From Entophlyctis helioformis (Eukaryota > Chytridiomycota > Chytridiomycetes > Chytridiales > Chytriomycetaceae), in NCBI GenBank assembly GCA_025526915.1, contig JAHLKH010000054.1, forward strand, positions 62,001 to 126,000: 64,000 nucleotides of DNA. The letters are read 5' to 3'. A program made the position numbers and the translations under genes. Below the pieces are notes generated by a model. It had not been told where the DNA came from. It made no database searches and worked only from the letters and a program-made list of their open reading frames with translations. The stretch's first letter is position 1. Every line of letters starts with the position of its first letter. Shown piece after piece: positions 22,305-34,131 of the stretch.

Positions 22305-22438
22305 TGGACTGGTGTCTGGATATCGGACGGCAGCAATGCCGAATGAATCCCCGTCTGTCCATGTCTGTCGTCGCTGGTCCCAATCGCAGTTGGGTCTTGG
22401 TGCTGCCTGCATCGACCGGTTTATTGCAAGGAGCCCAA

Positions 22439-23258
22439 TCAGAACAACCCGCTGCTTTTGACAATAATGTGGAGCAGCGATTCCCTGCATGACGATGCGT
22501 ACATGCATGTAAGCCACAACGGCAAGACAGACAAGCCACGCGCGTGTGAGAGTGCGAGAGAGAGCGTCAGAGGGGAGGACATACATGACGGCCTTGATGA
22601 CGAAATCCATTGCCTGCGTGTCGGTCGCGCGAGTAAAGTGCACAAACATGGGCCGACCTTCTGTGGCATTCTGCGAGCAAAACTTGTTGGCAAACATCTT
22701 GCATGCCTGGTCGTACTTTTCCCGGCCTATCCCCGTCCACGACTGCTTGTCAGTCGCACACTCTCAGACACAGACGCAGACGCAGACGCAGCCATGACGG
22801 TCGTCCCCCTCACCAATGAAATCCGGGAAATACTTGACAACCGGGTATCTTTGGATCTTGGCCTTGAACAGATCCTTCTTGTTCATGAACAGAATGACAG
22901 GGATGCCCGCCAACCGCTCATGGTTGATGGTCAAATCAAACAGCGCGATGGCGTCTGCCATGCGGTTGATGGTCGGATCGTCTTCGAGCTGCTGGTTGTA
23001 CGACGCGAGCGACACGACAAACATGATGCTGTGCACCCCGTCGAAATAGGGGATCCAGTGTTTGCGCTGCTTGACCATGCCGCCCACATCGAAAAAGTGC
23101 CACGCGTGCGCGCCGATCTGCAGTGTCGTCTCGGTAATGGCGTCGGTCGGCAGACGTGTGTGCAGGATGTCGGACGTGGATGGTTTGTAGTCGGGCGATG
23201 CGATTTCCGTCGCCTTGGACAGAAAGCTGTGATGCACGTGTTGAGCGAGCGTTGCATT

Positions 23259-23321
<63 letters not shown>

Positions 23322-24192
23322 GGCAGCAGGCAGGCAGGCAGACAGAATGCGACGCAAGTCGACATACTAGTCGGCAGTGTCTTGGATGGAATACTCGTGT
23401 GACTTTTTCCAGGCCCGTTGGATGGCCGTATCGTTCCACAGCGTCTGCACAGCGCTGGCAATCTCGCTCGGTAAGCTCGGCGGCTCGGGCACCCTGAACG
23501 CGAGCACCAAGTCGCGTAGTTTCTACATCACACGCGCACAGCGATGCGTGTCAGCATCCGCAACTCTCCCTCTCCCTCCCTCACGATGCATTCACGCGAC
23601 CACACATGACCTCACGCAACTACGCGCAGCCCACACCTCGTTCTCGACCGTATCAAACCGATCATCGAGCGCCGCGACCGCCTTGACAAGACTCGTCACG
23701 CTCTCCACGACATTGAGCACCATCTGTGCCTTGTACGCCTGCGTCTCCGCCGCACTGAACCCCGCCCCATGCAGTATCCGAAACTGCTTGAGCAGCGTCG
23801 ACTTGCCGCAGTCGGACGACCCCAGAATCAGAATCTTGGGCTCCTTGTCCAGCTTCTCTCTGGCTTTGCGGTCGCGCTCGATGGCTCGGTCGATCTCGCG
23901 CGATGCGTTGCGCTCCTGTTGCCTGTGCATGTGTCACGGCGTGTGTGCCCGTGTGTGTGCCCGTGTGTATATGTGTGTTTGTTTGCAGGTCGCCAGTGAG
24001 CGGGTCGGCAGTGAGCAAGTGTCGGCGGCAGTGGCAGCGGCAATGTCGGAGTTTGGAAGCCCGATAATCAAGCCAAGCGCCACACGCGCCAGCAGACACC
24101 AAAACAATAGCACATTGCATGCAGATGTGATGCCGAGGCACGGCTATTCCTTACCGTAGTTGCCGCACCGACGGTGAATTGACTGCCGACAT
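22439..24192 (-). CDS. Atypical heterotrimeric G-protein alpha subunit
   Basis: Exons: 24192-24155, 23922-23637, 23522-23368, 23226-22814, 22762-22585, 22484-22439. All phases agree; 371 residues, no frame break. The domains are an N-terminal helix, P-loop GSSDCGKSTLLKQF, helical domain, switch I TRLPTDAITET (arginine kept), switch II FFDVGGMVKQRKHW, G4 LFMNKKDLF, G5 TRAT and C-terminal tail HIIVKSSGLF. The catalytic glutamine after DVGG is Met, and the canonical GAGESGKS P-loop is altered. The N-terminus MSAVNSPS lacks the Gly-2 needed for N-myristoylation. An in-frame upstream ATG at 24357 would add a 16-residue poly-Gln tract. Intron 3 contains the (ACAG)n tract. Confidence 0.93.
23259..23345. 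repeat. (ACAG)n tetranucleotide tract in G-alpha intron 3
   Basis: About fifteen uninterrupted ACAG units from 23259 to about 23320, followed by a CAGG-rich tail. It lies wholly inside the intron between 23368 and 23226. Being long and pure, it is probably length-variable. Confidence 0.95.
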
Positions 24193-24208
24193 CCTCTCCG
24201 GCCCGTGC

Positions 24209-24213
<5 letters not shown>

Positions 24214-24261
<48 letters not shown>
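24214..24261. repeat. (CTG)16 trinucleotide repeat upstream of the G-alpha start
   Basis: Sixteen pure CTG units on the plus strand (CAG in the G-alpha sense), 22 bases upstream of the preferred ATG 24192. It is in frame with the G-alpha CDS, so it is either 5' UTR or a poly-Gln tract if translation starts at 24357. Confidence 0.95.
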
Positions 24262-24263
<2 letters not shown>

Positions 24264-24534
24264 CGACTGCGTGTGTGTCTACGTGCGTGCGTGTCTGTGT
24301 GCGTGTGTCGGTCCAGGTGCGCAGAGTCAGTCTCTCGTCACGTTGCTGGCAGACCACGCGTCAACGCTCGACAGCCCCCAGATTCGCAAAGTGGCAAAAG
24401 GTGCGTAAATGTCAGACAGGCGGGCCAGTTTCATTTTCACGGCCGAGTGTGGCCGGCATGACAGGTAAACCCGCATGCATGCATACATGCAGGGACGCAT
24501 ACACACGGACGCAGTGAGAGTGACAGCGGCGGGG

Positions 24535-27415
24535 CTAGTTGCGGCGACGCGCGCCGCCGTTGGTCACCAGCATGACCTTTTTGCTGCCTTTCTTGGACCG
24601 CCCGCCACCCGTCGATGCCGCCGCCGACGACGACGACGACGGGGCAGCCGCGTCCGCCGCGTCCGCAGCACCCGACTGCAGGTTCAGCAGCGCCGTCTCG
24701 TCAAAATCCAGCACCCATCCATGGCGGTCCTGTGGTAACAGCTCGTCGTCTGACGCGTGCCGATGCCGCGGCGCTGCGTGTGTCCATGGCTTGCTGGACG
24801 CGGCTGCTGCCGCCCGTGCCATCTTGGCGAAACTGGATGTGGACGCTGATGGTGACGCGGATGCGGGCGGCGGGTCGTGTATCGATGGGCTCAGGGATCG
24901 CATGCCCGACTCGGACAATGACGCGCTGAATGCACCTTCGAGCCACTGCGCATCGTCGCGCTGCGTGGCGCTGGTATCGCTACCCCCTGCTGCCATGGAC
25001 TCGATCGAGTACTGGTGGTCGAGGTGGCCGGCTGGCTGCGTCGCTGCATGGTCATCCTGCTGCTGCTGTTTCCGCAACCGCTTGATGCGGCTTGACAACT
25101 CGCCTGCGTGTCCGCCACCACCACCACCACCAAAATGAAGTGGCGGGTCAGTCAGTCAATCTGCAAGAACCACTTGCAGGGATGATCGACTCACGAGAGA
25201 ACTGGTCAAGCGTGTCCGCCGGCACGACACTCGCCAAATCAACCTCACAAAACGTCACGTCGCAAGATAGGGGCAAGTGGCCCAGATACTTGCACTTTTT
25301 GCGCAACTCCTGATCATCACATGTCGTCAGACCACCACGTCTCACACTCGGACACCAACACGATGCACACCCCCACGCACCATATTGACCGTCGACTCTT
25401 GAGCAGCAAGCACAGGCACCTCGATATGTTCCGGAAACGCCTCATACTCGTTGTACGCGGATTTGAGGATCTTGATATCAAGCGGGTGCAGGTAAAGGAG
25501 CTGGCCGTCAGCCGACTGGTAGAAATAGTACGTTTCCGCATCCGCGCTATGCGCCAGCGCCTCGTTGGCGAGCTTGACGATATCGCGGTGCGAGTCTGTG
25601 GACGAGGATGCCGAGGCGGCGTTGAGGAGCGACGAGGCGGACGGGCGTGACATGAAGGGTTGTAGTGAGGGTGCGGTTGCCGGTGCTGCGCGTTCGGCGG
25701 GGTTGAGCAGCAGTGTCTGTGCATTGCAACTGACGGTCAGCACGCGACAGAGGTGAGCGGGCAGAACGTGTAGAGATGGCCCGTAGAATGAATGAATGGA
25801 TGCGTGTGCAGGATGGCGTGACATGGACGTACCCGGATGTCGGACATGCACATGTCGAGGAACGGCCGCTCAGAGTCTGTGCCGGCCACGTGCGGGTATG
25901 ATGCAGCCTGCTGCGCATGATCGGCAATCGCGGCACCGAGCGCTGCTTCGTCGGATTGCGCCACAGCGACCATGTGCGCGCGGGTCGATACCAGCAGCTT
26001 GGCATAGCTCAGCGCCGACTCGGTCGTCACGACGGGCGGCACAAACCGGTTCTCCCACGCATCGTACAACTCTTTTGGCAGTGCAATGGTCGAGTTCTGG
26101 CAAGCCAGCGTGTCAGCGTGGCGTGTGGCGTGTGGACTGTTGGATGCTGGGCAGAGTCTCGCACAGCGGCGCTTACTTGGACGCGCTTCATGAGCGTAAA
26201 CTGCACGAGGCGAGGAGCCGACACGGCCGGCTTGCCAATCTCGGTGACGGCCGAGAAATGCACGCTCTTGAGGTCGCGGTCGTAGATGGAGTCGTAGCAA
26301 ATCGGGCACTTGCGCCAGCTCTTTTCGCCCAGATGTAGGTAGTGGCGGATGCACGGCCAGCAGTATACATGGCCGCACTTTGTCACGCGCGGCGCGACGG
26401 GCGGCGACAAGCAGATGGGACATGCCTGGTCCTTGGATGTTGGCATGATCTGCGTAGGCGCGCAAAGCGGCCGTGTCAGCCTGCGTGTGGCGGCGATGCA
26501 AGCGCTAGGCGGCAAGCGGCATCCTGCAGACTCACGACTTGGTCAATGTCCTCCCACTCGACAATGATGTCCGGGTCGAACAGGTACACCTGGTAGTCCT
26601 TGTCCGGCCGCAGTACGAACCGGAAGCTGCCGCGGGATCGATGGGATCAGCCAAGCCCACCACGCACACACACGGCGCACATGTGCGTGCAGCTTACTTT
26701 GCGTTGAGAAAGCGCTGCTTGTTGAACGGCTCGATGTTCTGGCGACGGCGGCGGCTGGACGCGGACCCGGACGCGGACGAATGCAAGTTCTGTCTGGGCG
26801 GAAAGGAAAAGTTGATGAGGTGGTTGAGCGACACCTGCCCGCGCTTGTTGGGCGTCAGCTGCAGCGCATGGTGGTCCTGCACACACGGCCAGCCGCCGAT
26901 CGCACGTCAGTTGTGGTGCGGAGCAGACAGCGCCATGCAAGAAGCCGGCTCACGTCGTGGTCGGCGGGCAGCGCGTCTGGCGCCATGCTAAAGTCGTCAA
27001 GCGCCTCAGCGACGGGGTCGGTGCGGCTCTTGCGACGCGCCGACTGGCTCTGTCTGTTGCCCGGCCTGGTGCCAGCTGATCGTGTGCATCGGCAGTAGTA
27101 GGCAGTAGTAGGCAGCAGCAGCAGACAGACGCAGACGCAGACGCCGCATGCCATGACACGGATGACACGGATGAGTGACGGAGCGTGCGGCATGACAAGG
27201 CAAGGCACGCAGGCCGGCCGACGTACGTGTCCTGCTGCTCATGGCGGGCGCTGATCGAGGCGGGGCAGGCGCAGACGTAGGGGCAGACGTAGGGGCAGGC
27301 GAAGGGGCCGACGGAGGAGCCGACGGAAACGAGGCTTTGCGGCCGAGGCTGCGATGGCTGGCGCGACGGGCGGGAACGGCAGTCGATGCAGACGAGCCTC
27401 CGCCGGCGGGTCTGG

Positions 27416-27458
<43 letters not shown>

Positions 27459-27614
27459 GGCGGAGCTGCTGCTGCCGGAGGAGGTGCTGGAGGTGCTGGA
27501 GGAGGTGCTGGTGGCGGCGGCAGGGGCCGAGCCAGGGATGAACTCGGGGACGCTTGCGTTGAGGCGGGTCGGCGGGCGGGACGGCGGGCGGGACGCAGAC
27601 GCAAGCAGCGTCAT
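24535..27614 (-). CDS. RNF10/Mag2-like RING finger protein
   Basis: Exons: 27614-27227, 27075-26954, 26876-26698, 26626-26536, 26449-26177, 26096-25833, 25716-25381, 25309-25195, 25103-24535. Every phase agrees; 778 residues against about 810 in human RNF10. After a Ser-rich low-complexity N-terminus come the conserved core ([32 protein letters not shown]) and a C3HC4 RING ([20 protein letters not shown], then [10 protein letters not shown] and CPICYDSIY). Next are [20 protein letters not shown] and [20 protein letters not shown], all RNF10 hallmarks. RNF10 and yeast Mag2 ubiquitinate 40S ribosomal proteins on stalled ribosomes. The frame stays open upstream of ATG 27614 to 27749, after a TAG that is also a plausible splice acceptor, so a 5' exon may exist. 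Confidence 0.93.
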
Positions 27615-27980
27615 GGCGAGCGGAGCGGCGGCTGCGGCGGTGGAGGCCTTGGTGGTGGTGGTGGTGGCGGTGGTGGCCTTGGTGGTGGTGGTGGTTGGGC
27701 TGCTGCCAGAGTTGCTGCTGGCGGCGGCCTTGGTCTTGGTGGTGGCGAGCTATCGCGCGCACGCAGACAGACACGAGGGAAGGAAACAACGCACAAAGTC
27801 ACGAAGGCAGACTTGCAAGGGCAGACGCGCACTGATACAAAGACGCACAAAGGCGATAAGCTTTCCAACGGTTCATTCGACACCAGCCAGCCAGGCGGGC
27901 AGCAGCCAGCCACTCGAACACGCACGCGCCAGATCTGCCGCCGCTGAATCTCCGACCGCCGCCATCAGACACCTGCCGGC
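27615..27980. other. Spacer with GGT-rich tract upstream of RNF10-like gene
   Basis: The GGTGGTGGT-rich block at about 27640-27700 reads on the minus strand as Thr/Ala/Lys-rich sequence in frame with the RNF10-like start but without an ATG. It is either 5' UTR or the rest of an exon beginning at 27749. Nothing else is seen before the stop of the next gene at 27981. Confidence 0.4.
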
Positions 27981-30900
27981 CTAGTACAGCGTGCCGCCCA
28001 GTGCACCGTACACCGCATACGCGTCCGGCACGTCGCCGCCCATGGCCACCGTCTTGGGGCTGAACGTGCCGCTGGCGCCGCTCGCGTCCAGCCCCACGCT
28101 CGCCAGCACCGACGACTGGAACACGCCCGGCCCGGCCGCTGCCGCTGCTGCCGCTGCCGCCCCCGACGGCGTCCCCACGCGTGCCGGGCTGGACAGCACC
28201 ACGGGCGCCGCCAGCGACGGCGGCTCCATCCACGACAACATGGTGTTTGCCGCCATCATCTTGGACACGTCGTCGGTCTTGCCCGCCAGAAACGCCGTCC
28301 ACCCTTGGTCCTCGGACGTCTGCGCCAGCCCGCCGCGCACCAGCCGCGAAAACAGCGAGCTCGTCCGCGATCGCGGCACGCCCCACCGCCGCTACTGCTG
28401 TTGCTGTTGCCGTCGCCGTTGCTGCTCATCGTCGACGACCATGACGGTGGACGCGATGTGCGGTACCCGCGCGGCGTCGAGTGCGCGAGCTTGTCGCCGC
28501 TCGCGAGCGCAGACTCGCGCAGTTGTTGCTGCGACGTCGAGTAGCGCGCCGCATGGCTCTCGTCCGCCACGCGCAGCAGCTCGCGGATACTCGCGTTGGT
28601 CGATCCGGCGTCTGACCCGCCCGACCCGCCACCGCCGCCGCCAGCACTGCCGATGCTCGCTGCGTAGCCCGCGCCGCTGATGGCGCTCTTGCTTGGAATC
28701 GACTCGGTGCGACCGCCATAGGCACTGAACAGCGCCATGGCCGCGTTGGGCAGCCGCCGCGGGGCCACGGGCGAGCTGGTCTGCACAGCCGGAACGAGTC
28801 GAACCCCATCGCGTCCATGTGGCCGTTGTCGTCGGTGCCCTGTCGCGACAGCGCAACGGGTGCTCCCTGCGACGGCTTGCCGATGCCGTTCCACGACGCC
28901 GCGATGCCCGACAGCTGCGGCGCGGCCACGCCTGTCGACTCCATCCACCCGACGTTGCCGCCGGCCGACTGCAGGATCTGCGCAATCTCGACGTTGCCGG
29001 CCTGGAACGCGGCCCAGATGCAGTCGTCGCGGATATGGAACACGCTGCTGCCGCCACCCTGCGTTGCGGCGCGACGCGTGCCCGACTCGATCAGGTACGA
29101 GATGGTGTCGATGCGGTGCACCTTGATGGCCTCGGCCCAGTCCGGTAGCTCCGACAGCTGGTAGAACGGGAACAGCGCCACAAACAGCGCCGAGTTGGGC
29201 AGCGAGCAGTAGCGGTACAGCAGCTCCTCGCAGCGCTCGACCGCGTTGCTCGGCAGCCCGCTGAAGAGCGCCATGCCCGTGCGGCTGATGCTGGCCTCGG
29301 GATCCATCGACGCCGTGCTCTGCGCCGCCGCGTGCGACACGCCGCTCATGCCGAGCGGCGATGGCTGCAGCATCAGCCGCGCCTGGAAGCCGGCCGAGGG
29401 GTCGCTGCCCTCAAACACCGGCATCGGGTCGCCCGTGATCGAGTCCACGAGCATGTCGGCCATGTCCGCAAAGTTGCCGTCCACCGCCAGCGCCAGCATC
29501 TTGACCGTCGTGCGCAGGTTCAGGCTGCGGAACTCGGCGTCGCGCGACACGTCCAGCAGCTGCCGCACCAGCTCCGTCATGCCCTTGGAGCACGCCATCT
29601 CGACCAGCGACGTCCAGTACATGCGGCGGATGCTCTGCGACTGCGGCGGTGCGAGCAGCGTCTCCGGCCCGCCCTGCTGGCCGTCGCCGCCGTTCTTGTC
29701 CAGCACGGCTTTGCGCAGGCACGTCTGCACGGATGTCACCACGTACGTGTGCAACGTCTCGCTCACGACGGGCTCCTCGGCCGCGGCCTCGACGTCGTGC
29801 AACGCCTTCCACGCCGCCACGATCGTAGCCACGTTGGGCGACAGGCCCGTGTAGTCCAGCAGGTACTGGACAATATCCTCGTCCTCGTTCTGGTACGCGT
29901 GATTCAGCAACGCAATAATGCGCGGCCCGAGCGTGTACTGCGGCCAGCCGCCGACCAACAGCCGCACATACGCGATCTTGCCCAGCCGGATAGCGAAATG
30001 GTGCAGGTCGGTCAACGACTCTCTCACGCGCGGGACTTGCCTCAACAGGCTCTCGAGCAGCTCCGTCGACTCGCCCGTGCTCGACCGCATCACGGCAAAC
30101 ACGGCCGCGTTGACGAGACTGGGCGACTGCGGCAGGAGCGTGGTGCCAAACGGCGAGTTGAACATGCCTCGATCGTTGCGACGTGCTGGTACAACGACAC
30201 CGCGATCCATATGGCCTCGCGGACCGTCTGCACGATCTTGTCCGTGTCGCTCGCTGCTGCTTGTGCCGCTCCTGCTTCTGCTCCTGCTTGTGCAGCGTGC
30301 GATCCCGCCACATGTCGTGCGATACCCGGTGCCAGCGACTGCGCAAATCTCGCCGCCGAGCTGTCGCGCACCAGCACACGCGCAACCGCGCCGCACACGT
30401 CCGCCGCCCGCATAAACCCGCACACGAGCGTGACGCCTGCCGCCGTCCGCCCATCGACGCCGCCGCCACCACCACCGCCACCGTCGTCACCCCAGCTGCC
30501 GTCGCTGCCGAGCCGCGCCGACTGCATCTCGCTGATCATGGCCAGCCACTCGAGTTTGTTGGTCGGCGCGCGGAACGCTCGGCGCAGCGCTGCCGCCCAC
30601 ACCGCGACGGCATCCGCGTGCTGGAACATCCACCGCAGCCGCCACGCGCCGCGGCCGCTCGTACCGCCGCCGACACCGACACCGACACCGCCGACACGGC
30701 TGCTGATGCTTTGCGACGCGGTCGAGCGGTTCACGCTTAGCAGCGTCAGCGGGTTGTCGGCGGCCGCGAGAATCGCCGCGAGGATGCGCGGATGGGCCAG
30801 CGCGGTCGTTGCGGGCGATGGTGCGATGTCGGCGTCGGCGTCAGCGTCGGTCTCGTGCTCGGCCGGCAGCGTCAGCGGCCTCGAGAGCGGGCTCTTGACA

Positions 30901-31056
30901 TAGGATTGCGTTTGCTGGGCCACGGGCGATGCGGGTGTTCCGGCGGCATGGTGGCCTCCACTGCTACTACTGCTACTAATACTACTGCTGCTGTCTATTG
31001 ATGCTTGCTGGTCCTGGTGCTTGCGACACGGTCAGCAGCGGTAGCGGGTTGGGCAT
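27981..31056 (-). CDS. Large F-box-like / ankyrin-like repeat protein
   Basis: Read from ATG 31056 to TAG 27981, about 1020 residues. Frame changes near 30985, 30165, 28785 and 28388 are each explained by one base. The N-terminus has an F-box-like start (HPRILAAILAAADNPLTLLS). The middle contains degenerate repeats resembling ankyrin or HEAT helices (RLGKIAYVRLLVGGWPQY; MACSKGMTELVRQLLDVSRD; FQAGNVEIAQILQSAGGNVG). The C-terminus is Gly/Ser/Ala-rich. In zoosporic fungi such proteins are numerous, with F-box plus C-terminal repeats serving as SCF substrate receptors; that role is inference. Arg-rich plus-strand ORFs opposite it are shadows. Confidence 0.65.
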
Positions 31057-31190
31057 GTCTGCTTTGTTTGTTGGTCGGCGAGTGTGGTGGGGCGATAATC
31101 GCCACCCCAAGGACACACTGGACCCGGGAATCTGCCTGGGCATTGTGTGTTTGTATTTCTGTGGGTGTGGATGTTGGCTGGAAGTCGCAG

Positions 31191-33487
31191 TCACGAGTGA
31201 TGGTCTGTGGTCGACAGCAGCGGCTCGGCGACCTGCTCCAGCTGCATCTCGGACTTGCAGCACATCCGCAGCATCCGCACCAGCTCGCGTCTGTCGCGTT
31301 CTCCAATGTCAGAGGCGTGTCGTGTGCATGCAAGTGGATGCACGTGGATGCAAGTGGATGCAAGTGGATGCAGGTGCGTGTCTGCTCACCGGTAGTCTCG
31401 GTCGGCGCGGATATGCGGCTGATCCAGTATCCGCCGCAGCCTGACGCGGTCGCGCCTTGTCAGCGGCAGCAGCTTGGCGTTCTGGTGCAGCGAGTCGCGC
31501 GTCCAAGCAGACGGCCGCATCGCACTCCACTGCGCCAAAGGACACGCGAGGTCGTGGCCGTGGTAGCCCATGGCGTGCGAGCCGAACCGGTAGCAGCAGA
31601 AGATGGCGAACCCGTCTGGGTCTGCGTCCACTGCCACGCGCACAGCGAGCCGTTGGTCGAATGCCAGTCGCGCAACCAGCCATCGCGTCGCCACGTCTGG
31701 GAATCCGCGTCCCTGCAGGACTTGCACACAACACGTGTCAGCTGCGCTTGCACGGTGGTCAGCAGTCCCCGTTGAATGCAGTGTACTCTACCGTAATGAG
31801 AATAACGTGTGGCGATTGTAGGAACGCAGGGCTCTGCAACAGCGACACGAACACGGCGTCCTTTTCAACCACAACGACGGTCGTGACGTGCGGGGCCACG
31901 CGGAGCGACTCGATGGTGTTGGCCGGCGGTATAAGCACGCCGGCATGTGGCGAGGACGTGCAGTCGATAGCGGATCCGTTGCTGAGACGCAGCGTCAGTG
32001 AGCCACTGACCAGCCCCTTTGACGCAGCAACCTGCACATGATGGGCCGGTCAGCCTTCAAACGCGAGAGCAGTGCAAGAGCGTGGCAAGCAGCACTTGCA
32101 ATGTGGAGAGCAGATCGTGGGACGGCCAAGGAACATGCGAGATCATCCACCATCTATGCGTGCCAATGTGATGATGAGCGTGTGCATGGGTGGTGGGATG
32201 GATGCCATGCAGGTGTACCTTGTCGACGCGTTGCTGGGAGCTAAAGAGCGCGACGTTGGAGTAGAAGAGATCGCGCTTGGTGCAGGTGGTTTGAGCGGCC
32301 ATCTGGGCATGCGAGGCCTCGAGGACGGCCACCAGCGCATCTGCAACAGCGGAGACTCGCCGTGTTAGTCTAGTGGAGTGTGGAGTGTGGAGTGTGTGGA
32401 GGGGGTTGGGCACACCGAAGCGGCGGATGCAGGCAGCCGAGCCGGTGCGACGGACGGTGTAGTGCCTTGTGGTGGCCGAGGCGTGGTTCAAGGCGTGGCG
32501 ATCTGCAAGGGCATCGAAGCTGGGACAGCAGCAAGCCAAGGTAGGAGTGAGCAAGCGTGCGGATACAGACGCGTGTGTTCTGTAAGAGCAGCGAGGGCCG
32601 CCAGAGTCGTGGTAGTATAACAGCACCTGCCTTGTCGAAGCGCGCCGCGAGACCAGACGCAGGGCGGGCGTGGCGCGGGCGAGACGCGCGTCTTGCAGGG
32701 CGGCCAGGATGCGGGCGATGTGTGCCTGGAGCGTGTCGGTGGAAGCAGACGCGGTGTCCTGGCCGTGCACAGGCACGACGGGCACGACGGCGACGGGCGG
32801 CGGCTCGGCGGGCTGCACGCGGGCGAGGTACGGGCGGTGCGCGGCTGCAGACAGGCGGCGCTTGCCTCGCGTGGCGGTGCGGACTGGGAGAGGCGTGTGC
32901 GTGTGCGTAGGTGTGGGCATGGCCGTGTGCACGGCGTCGGTCACGGCAAACTCGCACGCAAAGCCGCCGTCGTCGTCTGCGTTGTCGTCGTCTGCGTTGT
33001 CGTCTGCGTTGTCGTCTGCATCGTCCCACGGCCACGCGCTCGGCACAGCGCACGCGTCGCTGCTGGGCGAGGCTGGCCACGCCACGGGACTCGGACAGCG
33101 TGTCTCACCGCGTGTCTCACTGCGTGTCTCTCTGCATGTCTCACCGCGTGCCTCGCTGCATGTCTCGCTGCGTGTCTCACGCGGCCCTAGGTCCTCTGGC
33201 AGCGCACACGCGTCCCAAGAGGCATCCCAAGAGGCATCCCAAGAGGCATCCCAAGAGGCATCCGAAGAGGCGTCCATGAGCGCGTGCATGCGGCGGTCGT
33301 CGGGGCTGTCGTCGGGGCTGTCGCAGGCTGTCTCACGCACACAGCCACAGCCACCACATGTCTCATCCTTACGCGCACTCGCACTCGCACAGACACCGAC
33401 AGCGTCTCGCTCCAGCCCGCACTCGCCCCACTCGCCCCACTCGCTGCTGCTGCTGCTGCTGCTGAACGGCCAGCACTCGCTCGCCAT
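31191..33487 (-). CDS. SPO11: SPO11 meiotic recombination endonuclease (Topo VI A-like)
   Basis: Exons: 33487-32631, 32519-32416, 32340-32219, 32153-32100, 32031-31792, 31712-31390, 31290-31191; phases agree; 599 residues. The 5Y-CAP domain holds the catalytic tyrosine in CTKRDLFYSNVALFSSQ, followed by MVDDLACSLAVPRSALHI and VAASKGLVSG. The Toprim domain has the glutamate in VVVVEKDAVF and the Asp pair in VAVDADPDGFAIFCCYR. Then come HDLACPLAQW and LPLTRRDRVRLRRILDQP. SPO11 makes the meiotic double-strand breaks that start recombination. Introns after 32631 (GCAGGT) and 32100 (GCAAGT) appear to be GC-AG. The N-terminus carries about 270 extra residues, Asp/Glu-rich and repetitive (DASWDASWDASWDASWDA), absent from typical SPO11. 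Start choice is uncertain. Confidence 0.93.
31318..31376. repeat. GTGGATGCA minisatellite in a SPO11 intron
   Basis: Six to seven tandem copies of a ten-base unit (GTGGATGCAA with one GTGGATGCAC variant). It lies inside the last SPO11 intron (31389-31291). Confidence 0.9.
33205..33275. repeat. 12-base coding minisatellite in the SPO11 N-terminus
   Basis: About five copies of GAGGCATCCCAA, encoding DASW repeats on the minus strand. A second, more degenerate repeat of TGTCTCnCnGCG type lies at about 33100-33182 and encodes an Arg/Glu/Thr-rich stretch. Confidence 0.85.
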
Positions 33488-33648
33488 CTGCGCGTCTTGC
33501 TGCTGAGCCTGTGAGCCGCTTGGATTGCTCGAGTCTTGCTGTGAACTGATGCATCCATTGCATTACTGCTATGCTATGCATTCATTCCATTCCACTATTG
33601 CTATGCATTCCCACACAGCCACACAGCCACACAGCCCTTGCCTTGCCC

Positions 33649-34131
33649 TCACCGGGCGTGCGGCTGCTCCAGCTCCGACTCGATCTGCTTGCGGCGAGCC
33701 TCGCTCATGGCCGCCAGCCCCTCCTTGTCTCGCAGGATCTTGTCTCGCAGATCGCTTGTTGGTGCTGTTGGTGCTGTGGGTGCTCCTGCTGTTGATCCTG
33801 TGGATGCTGTTGATCCTGTGGATGCTGTTGATCCTGTGGATGCTGTCGATCCTGCCGCCTTTGCCGCCGGCTGCTTGGCCGGGTCTGGCATGAGCTCTTC
33901 CAGCTTGTCGCTCGCCCAGATGCCCGCCAGCGAGAATGCAAGCAGCCCTGCCACGGCCCACGGTCAGAGGGAGGCCTTGTCAGACAGACAGCCACATAGA
34001 CAGACTCATAGACAGACTCATAGACAGACAGCCACATAGACACACTCACCCATGCTCATAAAGAAGCGCTTGGAGCGAGGCAGCGACGCATACAGCCGCC
34101 CCATCTCGGTCGGCTTGAACCGGCTGTCCAT
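33649..34131 (-). CDS. Small single-pass membrane protein with GSTAST repeats
   Basis: Exons 34131-34050 and 33947-33649, phase consistent, 126 residues from ATG 34131. The intron begins GTGAGT and ends GGCAG. It starts MDSRFKPTEMGRLYASLPRS, followed by a transmembrane helix crossing the splice junction (FFMSMGLLAFSLAGIWA) and an acidic patch (DKLEELMPDP). Then come four near-identical TGSTAS repeats from an 18-base DNA repeat (about 33780-33850) and a charged helical tail (LRDKEGLAAMSEARRKQIES). Size and layout resemble small mitochondrial inner-membrane proteins, but no family is recognised. Confidence 0.65.
33780..33855. repeat. 18-base coding minisatellite
   Basis: Tandem GATCCTGTGGATGCTGTT units, about four copies, inside the small membrane protein gene and encoding its STGSTA repeats. 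Confidence 0.9.

Noticed and set aside
23259..23345. Possible CRISPR-like or other structured repeat
   Set aside because: Uninterrupted tetranucleotide microsatellite without spacers, inside an intron.
24193..24357. G-alpha start at ATG 24357 with poly-Gln
   Set aside because: Translation is repetitive and unlike any G-alpha N-terminus; kept only as an alternative.
29332..30903. 523-residue His/Arg-rich plus-strand ORF
   Set aside because: Antisense to the F-box/ankyrin-like gene; composition mirrors reversed GC-rich codons.
32360..32395. tRNA A-box-like GTTAGTCTAGTGG near 32365
   Set aside because: No matching B box or acceptor stem; it lies in a SPO11 intron.
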